Shown piece after piece: positions 33,809 through 46,044 of a DNA stretch of 64,000 nt (position 1 is its first letter; the number at the start of each line of letters is the position of its first letter). Under the pieces are notes generated by a model. That model was not told the origin of the DNA. It did no database searches and worked only from the letters and a program-made list of their open reading frames with translations. The position numbers and the translations under genes are program-made. The stretch is from Myoxocephalus aenaeus (lineage: Eukaryota > Chordata > Actinopteri > Perciformes > Cottidae). The stretch lies in contig JBAMJR010000070.1 in the NCBI GenBank assembly GCA_038501785.1, positions 4,890,001-4,954,000 of the forward strand, read 5' to 3'.

Positions 33809-34881
33809 CTGCGGGGGCAAAACAAAGAAAATAAGTAACACTTTGGTGACTTTTTGCTGATGTTTCTTTGCCCCCTCTCCTTTTTTTTGTTGTGTTTTTC
33901 AGAAGGCCAGTGCCTGTCCAGGGGGATTTGTTGATGTTGCACAAGTGTTCACTGATGTTCAGGGACTTTGTCTGACTTTGTAGAAACAGGCTGAGCTACC
34001 ACAAGGATGCATTATGTATGTTCGCTCCTCAGGGCCGCCGCTGCTCGAGATCACAAAGGAATGCAGTTTAAGAGAAAAAACATCGTGCGCCAGAAACACG
34101 ACTTCATGACTTACGAGGAATAAAGTTTGAGTATTCACATTATAGGAGCACTACAGTAGGTAATGGATGGATTTGAACTACTGTAATGTGAATACAATGT
34201 GGCACCAAGTGAATATCAGAGCAAGTTGACCTCAAACACACCGACTCTCTCACTGCTTAAGAAGGGTCATAGTGTATCGTGTTGAAAAGATTTCCCCAAA
34301 AAGTCACGGTATAGTTTGTAAAAAATCATAAAGAAGACATGGCATGTAAAAAAAAAAATGTAAGTCAAAGTATAGCATATTGAAAAAAAAAAAATACGAA
34401 AAAATTAAAGAATGTGTCATGTAAGGTCAAAGTATGTTGAAAAATGTAAGAATAAGTCAGTTTAGTACGTCGAAAAACTTTACAGGAAAGTATTTAGAAA
34501 AATACCCAAAACGTTTAAAAAAGTCATCGGAAAAAGTTACAAAACAAATGTTGGAGAAGAAAGAAAAAGTAATGAAAAGTCATAGTATATAATGTAAAAA
34601 AAAAAGTCATTAAATATATATGTATATGTAAAAAAAATAGCCATAAAGTTATAGTAGAGCGCGTCCATAAAGGTAATTGGCAGTATGTCAAAAGAAAAGT
34701 CATAAAATACGTCAAGCATGTCAAAAGATCGTAAAAAAAGTCATAGTACAGGATGGAGAAAGAAATCAAAACACAAGTTTGAAAAAAGTCATACTATAGT
34801 ATATTGAAAAAAAGTCAATATAGTACGTAGAAAAGTGTCAAAGTATAATTTGTCAAATGAAGTCCTGAAACTACCCTTCAG

Positions 34882-34942
<61 letters not shown>

Positions 34943-37900
34943 TAGCGCTCATTGAAGAGACTCAATGTGAAAGCTTTGAAAACTCTCCGGCCCTAAAGCC
35001 ACTTTTCGTAACACATTTGATATTTTTTTTTTCGTCCGTAATTTAATTCAAACCTTTTACTCACAGTAGATATAAATTCTTAGTGCTATTTCCTTTTTTT
35101 TAATTTTATTATCCTGCAGTGGACCGTTTTCTCCCTCCTCTGATACGGCGTGATGAGGAACCGCTGAAACGTTTGAATCCGGTTCGGACTGAGCTTCTGC
35201 AGCTGCGCCCGGCCGGCCGGCGGGAGCGATGGACACGATTTAAAAAGGAGGGAAGCGTAAACCCGCCTCTCCACCATGTGCTCTTAAAGTAGGACGCTCA
35301 AATCAAATATTTCTGCAGCTCAAAAAAAGCTCAAAATGTCTGCCGGTCGGTTGCCCCCCCCCCCGGTACTCACTGAGCAGGATGATGACGCAGAGCAAAA
35401 TGGCCACCAGGGCCCCCGTGCTGAGCCCCGCCCTCGCCGTGAGGGCCTCGGCGTTGCACAGCTTCATGTTGCCCTCGCGGTCGCAGCTGCACACGCGCAC
35501 GGTGAGGGTGTTGGTGCTGCTCTGCATCGGGTACTCCCCGTCCGAGATGACCACCGGCACGTGGTAGATGCTCTGCTGCAGGCTGTTGTAGCTGTTCCTC
35601 CGCGTCAGGATCCAGGCCGTGTTGTCTGGAAGCACACGGCGGGACGTCCGGTTACTACGCGATCCATAAACCCCCCCAATTCATACTTCAATACACTCTG
35701 CAACAAATTGCATTTGGCCTGTGAATGTGCTTTTAGTGCTGCAAACCAAATGAAATGATGTGCAGGTGGAAGAGCCTCGCGGGAACGATCTCTGCGAAGG
35801 GAATAACCACGAGAGAGCGCGCCCACCTTTGTTGTCGCGGACGGAGAAGTTGGCCTTCCCGGCGGCCTCCTGCGCGAGGCTGAAGAAGAAGCGGTGGCCC
35901 CCGACTGGAGTGTCGGGATCCGCGGCGCTCACGGTTTGTATCCTCTGAAGGAAAGAAAGAGGAAGCATGTCAGCGAAGCAACGCGTGAAGCCTGGAATAA
36001 AAGAATCGGGCGGCTCCGGGCGCTTGAGTTCTCGCGGTACGTCGCCATATTTGGGGAATATAGCGTCAACCCCCATTTGAGAACCACTGGTTAAGACCAT
36101 ATACCGTACTTTTCGGGTTACAAGCCGCTACTGCCTTCGGTCAGTGTCCCCGTTAGCTCCCCGCTGTAGCCAGCTGGGGCTCCTGCTAGCGCTCCGTCAC
36201 TTCCCCGCTAACTTCCGCTAGCTCCCCGAAAACCACCGAAGGTAGCGGGACCAGGCTCGACACCCGACTTGGGCAGAGGGGACGCGGGCAGTAGCAGCAG
36301 CAGCGGGCGGTAGCAGCAGAAGCGCTAGCTAGCGGCGGTAGCAGCAGAAGCGCTAGCTAGCAGCGCTAGCTAGCGTGCTACAGCGGGGACACTGATCAGC
36401 CGTAGGAGCGGCTTATAACCCGAAAAGTACGGTATATATTTTGCATCTCATATCCACTCTATATATTTTATTTATCTGTTATTTATCTAGCACTTTGCAC
36501 TTTTACTGCTTCTTTTTGCACTTTGCTGAAGCTGCATTTCATTGCTTTAGTACTTCTACTGTGTACTTGTACTCTGTGCAATGACAATAAAGTTGAATCT
36601 GATTTCCCTTTTACACAATTTACTCCTTGACATTTACTCATTAGCTTTAGCTCGTAGCTACTTGTCAGATTCAGATTATTGATGAATGAATGTGATTATC
36701 ATTATTTATGATGCATTATGAAGCCGCACGATGCCCACTAGTACATAAAGGGCTTGGGACTCGTTTTAGCAGCTGCTTACGTTAATGCATCACTAGTTCT
36801 AATCCGATCATGTACAAATACATTAATCTGTATAATGTGTACTTTTACTTTTGGCGCTTTAAGTGTAATTTAATGCTCAAACGTGCTACTTTTAGTAAAT
36901 AAAAAGGAGCTCTTCTTCTGCAGCGGAGCTCCAATATCTAAGATCTCTTGCTCTCGCTTTGAGTTCACAGCCTAGCAAGTCGGAGCCGGGATCATCACAC
37001 TCCTCATGAGCCACGATACACTTCCAACAGCGACAGTTGAGTCGGACCCAAGTGTGAACACACAAAATATGTGGTGCAATGTACACGTGAAACTGAAAGC
37101 GAAGACTCTCTAAAGTGTCAAAGTGTGTGTGTGTGTGTGTGTGTGGGCTTCCAACTTGGAAGCAGAAGAACTGAAAAACATCTGGATGTGTGAGCGTTGT
37201 AAAAATAATAACAAATAAAGCAGTGTGTGGAGCAGCTGTTTCCTTTTGAACCACAACTGCAGATGTGTTCCTGACTCTATTTGGAGGAAGAAACTCTTTT
37301 TATCCACCTGAGATGTTTGTGAGCATAATGCATAATTAATAATGCATAATGCTCCCGTCTACTGAGGTACTTCTTCCAGCTTAAAACACACACACACACA
37401 CTCCGATGTCTGCTCATCGCTCGCTGGAACAGGAAGTCGAGGGTAAACCAACCTGATTGGCCTTCGCGTTCTCGCACACGAACGTCTCGTAGCCGGTGGC
37501 GAACGCCGGCGCGTTGTCGTTGACGTCCAGCACTCTGACGTAGACGGGCGCGCGGCTGATCTGGCGCGGGTTGTCTGGGAAACACGGGGGAGATTTACAC
37601 ACGTCAATATTTGTGTGTGTGTGTGTGTGTGTGTTTGTGGGTTGCCCGTTTCCTTGCACACAGCAACGGCAACGTTGTTAGGCAACGGTGTAATTGGGAT
37701 CTTCGTAACATTAAATACAAATTATATGTAAAATAAGATAATCCTTTATTAGTCCCACAGTGGGGAAATTACAGGATTACAGCAGCCTTGCTCACAAGTG
37801 AATAAAAGAATAATACAATAATACAATAGAAACAAGTAATATAAATAAATATAAGCAGTAAAACAGTAGAGAAGAATATTAATATACAGACTGAATAGAA

Positions 37901-38328
37901 AGTACTTAAACAAGTAAATTACTATATATATATATATAAATGAATCACATGAAGCAGCACGGTTAAGGAGTAAACAACTCCTTCAGGCTCCACTTTTCTT
38001 CGCACATTTGTAATATTACAATACCAGGAAACATTAGGATTAAAAGCCCTTTATATATTTGCCTGTTTTTTTTTTTCTCCAGCCAGTACTGGGAGACTTT
38101 TTTTTAGCACTCTCTCCCCCCCAAAAAAAATCCCCTTTGGCCCGGCGCGGTAACAGGAAGCGGGCGACGCCGCGCTGCACTTACTGAACTCGGTGGCGAT
38201 GACGGAGATGTTGTGCCAGGCGCTCTCCTCTCGGTCCAGCTCCCGGAGGAGGAACACGGACCCGTTGCCCGCGTGCACGTTGAACATTCTGTCCATGTCC
38301 GTGCGCCGATCAATAGAGTACCTGCTCA

Positions 38329-38367
<39 letters not shown>

Positions 38368-40166
38368 GATTGGCACTCAGGCTGTGTGGTGAGGGATACA
38401 GGGTGCAGTCATTTTCACAGTTTCTTAGTGTGTGTGAAGCGGAGAGAAAATAGTCCCTTTTACTGTCCTCTGCCATTATTCCCTTTCTTTGCTATTCACA
38501 CCACACAAGAAACGCATTAAGGAAAAAAAAGATTAATTTGTTTTTGTATCAATCCAAAGCAGCGGTTTGCCCTCAAGAAGAAAGGCCAACTTTGTTAAAG
38601 AGAACAACATTTTTTATTTGATTTTTTACCTGCATAAATGAGGCAAACTCCAGGCATAATAATAAAGCGCTTCTCAACGTGTTCATACTGCTGTGAGAAG
38701 GGTCACTCTGCTCCAATCAGGGAAAACACACCCCGTATATTCTCAATTACCCTTTTGTGTTATCCAACCAGGCAGATAGTTTCGGGTTTGGACCTCTTGA
38801 CACGTCTGCTGCCACGCAAACAAATCATTTTGTAATTTAACACAAAACCAGCGGCGTCCCGCTGAGATTTTAAATCTGATGTCCAGGGTGGCGGCGTTAA
38901 AGTGTCTCACACCAAAAAAAAACACAAATAAATTAAAGATAACGTAAAAAAAAATGAATATATGTATATACAGATTCACGAGGATGTCCTAGAAGTTGCC
39001 CTTGAGTTGTATTTAAAGCCCCGCCCACCACCTGCATCCACATTGACTGGACGCCGCCTCGGTCTTTACAGGTTTTCTTGAATTGCTTCGACAGCCTCAG
39101 ATGAAAAATTCCTCAAATGACTAACTTCCTTTCTCCCACAAGAGGTGCGACGAGAGGGAAGTAAAGCAGCACCCGTGAACATATATGGTCCCGTCCCACA
39201 TGGTGGTGATGGATGTGTGTGAGCGTCTGCAGACACACACACACACACACGAGCCAACAGGTTATCCAGTCGTGTTGTTTTTTCTTCCCAGACTGCTGTG
39301 ATACATCAGTGTGATTAATGGAGTAGCGGGCATCAGGAGGGCCGGCTGTAAGAGGGAGGAGACCCCCGAGGGGAGACCGTGAACCTCAGCTCTCAAACGC
39401 ACCGCCCCTCTCCTCTCCTGCAGATCCTCCTGCGTCGGCCATGTTTAGTGTCTCTACCTAAAACGCTCCCTCCTCGTCTCCGCCACGCCTCCGACGGTAA
39501 CTCTAACCTCGTTAAATCTGCGTCGTGGGGCCGCGGGCTTTTACTAATTGCTTTTCTAATATTCCCAATAATTCAGCCGGCGCCGGGCCCCTCACCCTCT
39601 TCCCCCCCTGATTAACGACGGAGAGATGGCAGCGCGCCGCGTCCTGACCGGGCGCCCAAAGTGCTGCTCTCAGCAGGCCGGCTGCACGGGAGGACACGGA
39701 GGGTTGCAGGAATGTCAGCGATCAGCTGGGTCGGGACGTACGTATCCTCTTTCAGAAGCTGCGCGACCCGGCCGGCCGGCATTGCAGCAGCAGTGTTTTT
39801 TTTTAGTTTTTTTTTTAGGAGATATTCCTCGAGAGTCGTTATGAACCCAGCAAAAGTGCTGATTCGGGGGATTTGCAGGTGAATGGAGTTGCAGCTTTGA
39901 CCTGGGCATAAAACGTGGTCATAAAAAAAGTGTGGGAAACACAAACGAATGCTGTTTAAAAAGTGGTTGCATGGAACCCGGGAGGCCAAATCACTAAAAG
40001 GACCATTTAGCAGCTACTATTGATCCTGCGACCTTGTCACATGACCTTCAGAAGAGCTACTTCACGGACCTGGAGTTCACGAACGGACTGTGAAACCTGA
40101 AATTCAGCCTAGTTTTTAACACGTGTATTTTTCAGAACCATCAAAAAAAAAAACACTCACCGAGCA

Positions 40167-40211
<45 letters not shown>

Positions 40212-41914
40212 CCCGAAACCCCAAGGACGACGGAGCACACTTTGAATGAACATTCAATCGCTGCATTGTGCAATTTTCGTGCCAAGCTAATCAAAACTTC
40301 TCAATGCTTTTGCAAGAAGTCTGCCCTTGGTGAACCGGAGACGGGGAACACGAAAAACGCTTCATTCAGTGAGCAGCTTTTTATTTATTTTACTCTGGGT
40401 TACTGTGTCTTTCTCACTGGGTCATACTATTAAACACAAACACAATTCCTTTATTCAGGTTTTGTTCACGTTCCAGGGGCTTAATTGTCAGTAATATATG
40501 TCCTGGCTTGGGATGACACTAACATCCCATAATAAATGCTCACGCATGCAGGCATCCTCACTGAGGGAAGTACGCGTTTACATCCAGCCTAAACGTGCGG
40601 AGGAGAGCTCGTAAAGATAAGCGTCTCAGTGACTTCCTCATGCCAGGCGGCCCCCAGGCTCCCTCCTCCTCCCCCTCCTCCTCCTCCTCCTCCTCCTCCG
40701 CGTGGCTCTAAATGCCACAGGGTAGCTACCTCCTTGATGATGGGGCGATAAAAAGAGAATGATATCATATTTGACACCTGCAATAAAGTGGTGGAACTTC
40801 AACCTTGAGAGCCAACTCCCTTAGTGCGTCATAAAAAAAAAAGAAGTCTTTGAGACGGAGTGGAAGCTGCAGCCATTACTCCCATTTTAATAGAACACTT
40901 GCATCCCTTTGAACCAAGTCCAGTAAGTGAACTTTGTTTTTTTTTAAACATTTTAGTAGTTGCCAGCATTTCGGTACGTCCAACGGAACATTGTGTCCCT
41001 CTACTGAGGGCGCATTATGGATATTTATGCTGTTTGTTATTCAAATGGAAGCACAAACCTCCCCTTTTGGTAACCTTTCACGGCGGCTGGATCACAAATA
41101 CAAGTCCAAAATGGAGACGCCAGACATGTGGGCAGATTTCATAATCTGTCCACATCCCGTGGCCCCGCCCTCCTTTATTGTGGGACTGGTAAAACACGCA
41201 GGGACACAGATGTGGCCCCCTGAAGACGGGGGTTCAGTACCTGACGAGGCTGTTCTTGTCGTCCGGGTCGGACGCGCTGACGGAGCCGATGGCGGTGTTC
41301 CTGGCCGCGTCCTCTTTGACCTCCATGACGTAGCTGGCGCGCTCGAACACCGGCGGCTCGTCCACGTCCTCCACGGTGATCTTGACGGTGGCCTCGTCCC
41401 TGAAGGGCCCCGAGGAGAAGAAGCGCGGGTTGATGTGGGAGTTCTCCACCTGGATCCGGAGGCTGTACTGACGCTTCTTCTCAAAGTCCAGAGGCTGTGA
41501 AACACACGGAGATAGACGGTGTGACGTGTGCGGCGGCACGATCTCTTGAAACAATCGCCCCCAAAAAAAAGGGTCATTATTGTGAAAATGTTCATCTTTC
41601 TGACTGCCCTTGAACGCATCATGTGCGGTGGATGCTTCTGTACTCGTCTCGTTTTAAAGTCTCTCCCCGAATGAACCGTTTGCTTTCACCAGATTCTGTG
41701 AAAAACATGAAATTCTGAGCTCCTCAGCACAACTAGGAAGCCATGATTGATTCGGCTGAGGCCGACAGTCATGTGACAGTCATGTGACAGTCATGTGACA
41801 TGCTGCAGGCTGCTGAGCACAGAGCAGAGAGGACGGGAGAGGTTTATATAGCACTCAAATGTTTGTAAAAGAAATCCTCAACGAAATTCAACTTAACGTT
41901 TCCATAGAGGTGCA

Positions 41915-41980
<66 letters not shown>

Positions 41981-43543
41981 TGTTTTATATATATGTGTCA
42001 CTTGGGTTTCAGTAACCGGCTCCAGCTACACGCAGCACTTAATGGGAACCTGAGAAAAAGATGTCGCGCAGCTTAACATGAAACGCTCTTGTAGAACCTC
42101 GCCGACGGGAACTCGGCGCCGAGCATCTGGCCCCGGGGAACCGGAGTCCCTGAACGCGTCAAACCTCCTTCCAGTGTTTGCTTAATGCGAGCTGACGGCG
42201 CGATGAACTGCGGTGACACGGACCTCTAAACGCACCGCGACCGTTACATCTTTTCTTTTTTGTCGCTGTTGTTTTTGCCCCCTTTGAATTCAAAAGAAGT
42301 TTCCGCAGTGACTTCTTGTTTGCCCCCCTTAATATTGACTTTAATAAAAAAAAAAGCCTAATTTGCATTCAGCTGTGGATTTTGTGAGAACTCGGATCCA
42401 TTCGGCCTGCATTTAATTTCAGGTCAGATTGGGATTTTTCTTCTTCTTTTATGCATTAATAAACCGGCGATGGTTTCCAGAGCGTCGTCTAATGAGCGGC
42501 TCAAGTGTCGCGTTCAAGGACACTAACAAGAGCGCTGATGGACACACATGGGCTGCTGCAGAGATCAGACCTGAGATCAGACCTTAAAGGCCTTGTTTAT
42601 TACCGGCTGCCACCAGAACAATGGGTGGAGAACCAACGCTCCTTTAGTTTTAACGAGGCAGGAAGCAGAGTGGACACATAGTGTGTGTTCAGGTGATGCT
42701 TTTACTGTCTTTTATTGAGTCCTGTTGTTGCAGTTGTTAAGCGTTAATGCTTCGCAGTGCACGTTTCTTATGTCTTCAGGCAGCGTCCTGTTTCCTTTTC
42801 CACCTGACTTCCTGATCCCTGCCACACTCAAACAATCAAAGTCGTCTGCTGGCTGACATCCGTACTTTTTGTTGTTGTTGTTGTTGTTGTTCTAAATGCA
42901 GAGATCAGTGTATCAGATTAGTGAGTAAGCAACAGAGAACGAGACTTTGAGACGTTGGCACGACGTTTCATTTGACTGCATGACGGAAAAAGTACGAATA
43001 GTTATGCAGAAAAATATATATATTTTTTTTTTTAACATTTCTAGGTTTGAATCTATTAATAAGGGCAAAAGAATACAAATATAAAAAAAGAACTGAAATG
43101 TGCAAAACTATATAGCATATCTGGTGTTACGCTGAAGGACACATCTGTTCAGCATCTGTATGTAAATGATGTGAACCGAACACCTAATATATAGACGATG
43201 ATGCTAATAATAATAATAATGCATTCTGTGAAATCACTTCTTGCGGTTGTTGTTGTTGTTTTTGCCCATACATATATGTATATTTAATTTAATGTATATT
43301 TATGCTCGACCTTTTTCCCTTCTGCCCATTTGTTAGCTTGAAAGGAAGCGGCTTTGTCGCGTCTCCACGTGTGATCCGCTGTAATCCCGCCGCCTGTACG
43401 CCGCTCTATACGCCGCTCTATACGCTCTCATAATTTATGGACTGCACAAAACGATTAGTAGATTCCTGCTAATGTTTTCTGTTTTCTGTCGCCGTGCATT
43501 CCAGTGCAGGTTGGCGCTGTGTTTAGCTTTTTATGTGTCTTTT

Positions 43544-43576
<33 letters not shown>

Positions 43577-45960
43577 AGCGTTTCTTTTTTGAAGTTGTCG
43601 CCCTCCATCGTTTGGGGAGAAACGGCCTCAGAAAGTGGGAAAAATCCAGATGGAACAAGACGTTTTTTTCTTCTTCTTCTTCTGAATAACGATGCGACGC
43701 TTCGTGTGAAAGGCAACGGGAGGAAGACGTCGCTTCCAAGGACCGGTAACAGCGGAGATGGCACACACTTGACAAACCCATTTAATTAGAAGGTTCAGAG
43801 TTGGGGCATGCCCACACACACACACACACACACTCTGCCCACATCAATTGCCGTGGCTGCAAAAAGGCAATTATGCCCGTCTTGCACTTAACGGTGGCAT
43901 GATGGAGGCGATCAATCGGAGGCTGCAGAGCGTGAGCTTGATGAGGCGACTGCCCGGGTTCTGCTGAAACACGCCGCGCTTAAAAACACGCCGCGCTCCA
44001 TACCGAGCGCCGATGTTTCTGCTTTGGTCTCAGCCGAGGGGAAAAATGAACCTCGCTCAAAAACACGTGTACGGGGGGGGGAAGTGTAAGTCGGAATCTA
44101 ATAACTCCACATGTCCGTCCGCTGGCTGCCGGAGCGTACAGACGTCATAAAGTTCCTCTCTCTCTCTCTCTCTCTGCTTCCTTTGCCGAGTGCCGTTCGG
44201 TGTGTTTGTTTCCTCTCTTTTTGTTGCAAATGAGAAGCGTGACGCTCGCTGAGCGACGGGCAGGTTGGGCTCGGTGGGAAGAAGTTAGAATAAAAACAAG
44301 CGTTACAGAGAAAAGTGAAGCAAAAAACTATGTGAATGGAATTTCTTGCATTCAGTTACATCATTCGAGCAAAAATATCATGATGTCGTTATTATTATTA
44401 TTACAAATGAACCTGTAATCCATGCAGTGAATTTGGCTGCACTAACACTTAAAACCATTGTTGGTTTCATTCCTACAGATGTAATTACAGATAATGTTAA
44501 ATTAAAGCATGTTGTCCTTTCAAGATTTTTATGAAATCAAACCTCTGGTCTGTGGGGATTTTTTTTTTTCAACCATTCCACTCTCTAATTACCTCTCTAT
44601 AGAATAGTTTCCCCTGATAGTGGCGGAGTCCGCCAGCATTCAAATTGCCTTCATCCACTTAAAGGGATTCGCTGGTGTCGTGCTGCTCCGCAAACAAAGG
44701 TTTTCAACTGGCAAAACACAGGACACCTACTGGGATCGCTTATCACAAAATATGTCGACAAAACAAAGACTCATTTTGGGATTTACGGCGAATCCGATTT
44801 AAAACGTTGCAGAAAAGGAAAAGGAGGAGCGGCTGTGAGCTGTGAGGATGAAGAGCTGCAAAAACCTCCAACTCTCCTGCTGTCGTGTACCAAAAAAAAC
44901 CTCTTAGCAGCTATTCGCATTGTGAAGATATACGGAGGCTAGCTCATCGCCATGTTGAGAGCTGTGTGGAGGCAATCCCTCAATCTTAGATTTGGTCTGA
45001 ATTCTGGATGGAGACTTTTTAATGATAATAACTTGAATCTATTATCTTTGTTCAGAGGCCTAAATAAACTCGACATGTCCCCCGATTCCCCGGGGGCGGA
45101 GCTACACCTTCCCTCTCACGGCCCCGCCCCAAACGGGCCCCAAACGGGCCCCAAACGGGCCCCAAACGGGCCCCAATCAAGAGAGCCGCTGACCTTCCTC
45201 AGCACGACGACGCCCTCCTGCGTGCTCCGGTTGGTGGTGACGTCGAACATGCCGGGGCCGTCGCTCCCGATGATCCGGTAGTCCATCTCCGCGTTCTCGC
45301 CGATGTCGGCGTCCAGGGCCCGGATCAGTCCCACGGCCGACCCGAGCTCGATGGACTCGGGCACCCTGAAGTCGTAGAGGGCTGAGGAGGGTGAGGGTGG
45401 GGGGAGAAAAGGTGGGATTATCTTCGTGATTTTGCCGTTTGATGAACAGGAAAATATAAAAAGGCTCGTCTTTTTTCTCACAAGATGCGAGCCTTTGACG
45501 ATGTATTTCATCACAATTAAAAGTAGAGAATACAAGTCAGGTGGAGGGTGAGTCAGAGCCAATCAGAAAGCAGCACCGGGGGGGGGGGCAGCCATCCCAT
45601 ACGCGGCGTTTTGGCCTTTCACGGTAAATTGCTACAAGCGCTATTGACTCTCTACTTTAGGGTTTAGGGTGTAACATAAATTTCGGGCCAATTTTTGCTG
45701 CACGTAAATTAATTGCTTTCTTCTTCTTCTTTTTTTCTTTCTTTCCGTAAGATGATTTCCTGGTTTGAGGCGCCAAATTGATGGCTGCCTGTCGGCCGCA
45801 GCTGCATCTCGTATGCTTAAATAAATAGCTGGACTGGGGGGGGGGGGTGATATACACACAGCCTGCAGAGACAAACAGCACTGACACACTAATAAAACAT
45901 GCTGACAGTGTTTTGGCAACGCCTGAGTCGGCAGGTCTCGGTGACGCTGACACTTTGCCT

Positions 45961-46044
<84 letters not shown>

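Larger units (their letters stand above)
33809..35373 (-). other. cdh6: cdh6 intron, 1.6 kb
   Basis: It holds a degenerate AT-rich repeat block (34266-34862) and a CT run (34884-34940). The remainder is unremarkable, with a poly-C run at 35354-35364 just inside the donor end. Confidence 0.8.
35945..37452 (-). other. cdh6: cdh6 intron, 1.5 kb
   Basis: It contains an inverted-repeat element (36102-36434), an adjoining LINE-type 3' tail (36440-36602), a hAT-like terminal motif near 36076-36090 and short GT/CA runs at 37122-37144 and 37386-37401. The rest is plain AT-rich sequence. Confidence 0.8.
41495..45193 (-). other. cdh6: cdh6 intron, 3.7 kb
   Basis: It contains three TCATGTGA boxes (41763-41801), an AT run (41917-41980), TTG triplets near 42864, a TA run near 43548, CA near 43815, CT near 44158 and a G-run array beside the donor (45127-45175). 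No additional exon is evident. Confidence 0.8.

Noticed and set aside
32949..33860. Plus-strand open frame of 303 codons
   Set aside because: Most of it is antisense to the cdh6 terminal exon and has the Val/Arg-rich composition of a complement shadow. The cadherin reading on the other strand is unambiguous.
33262..33942. Second minus-strand frame of 226 codons over the cdh6 terminal exon
   Set aside because: It is an alternative frame of the same exon, rich in Arg, Gln and Gly, and does not join in phase with the other cadherin exons.
40934..41500. Plus-strand open frame of 188 codons
   Set aside because: It is antisense to the EC3/EC4 exon of cdh6.
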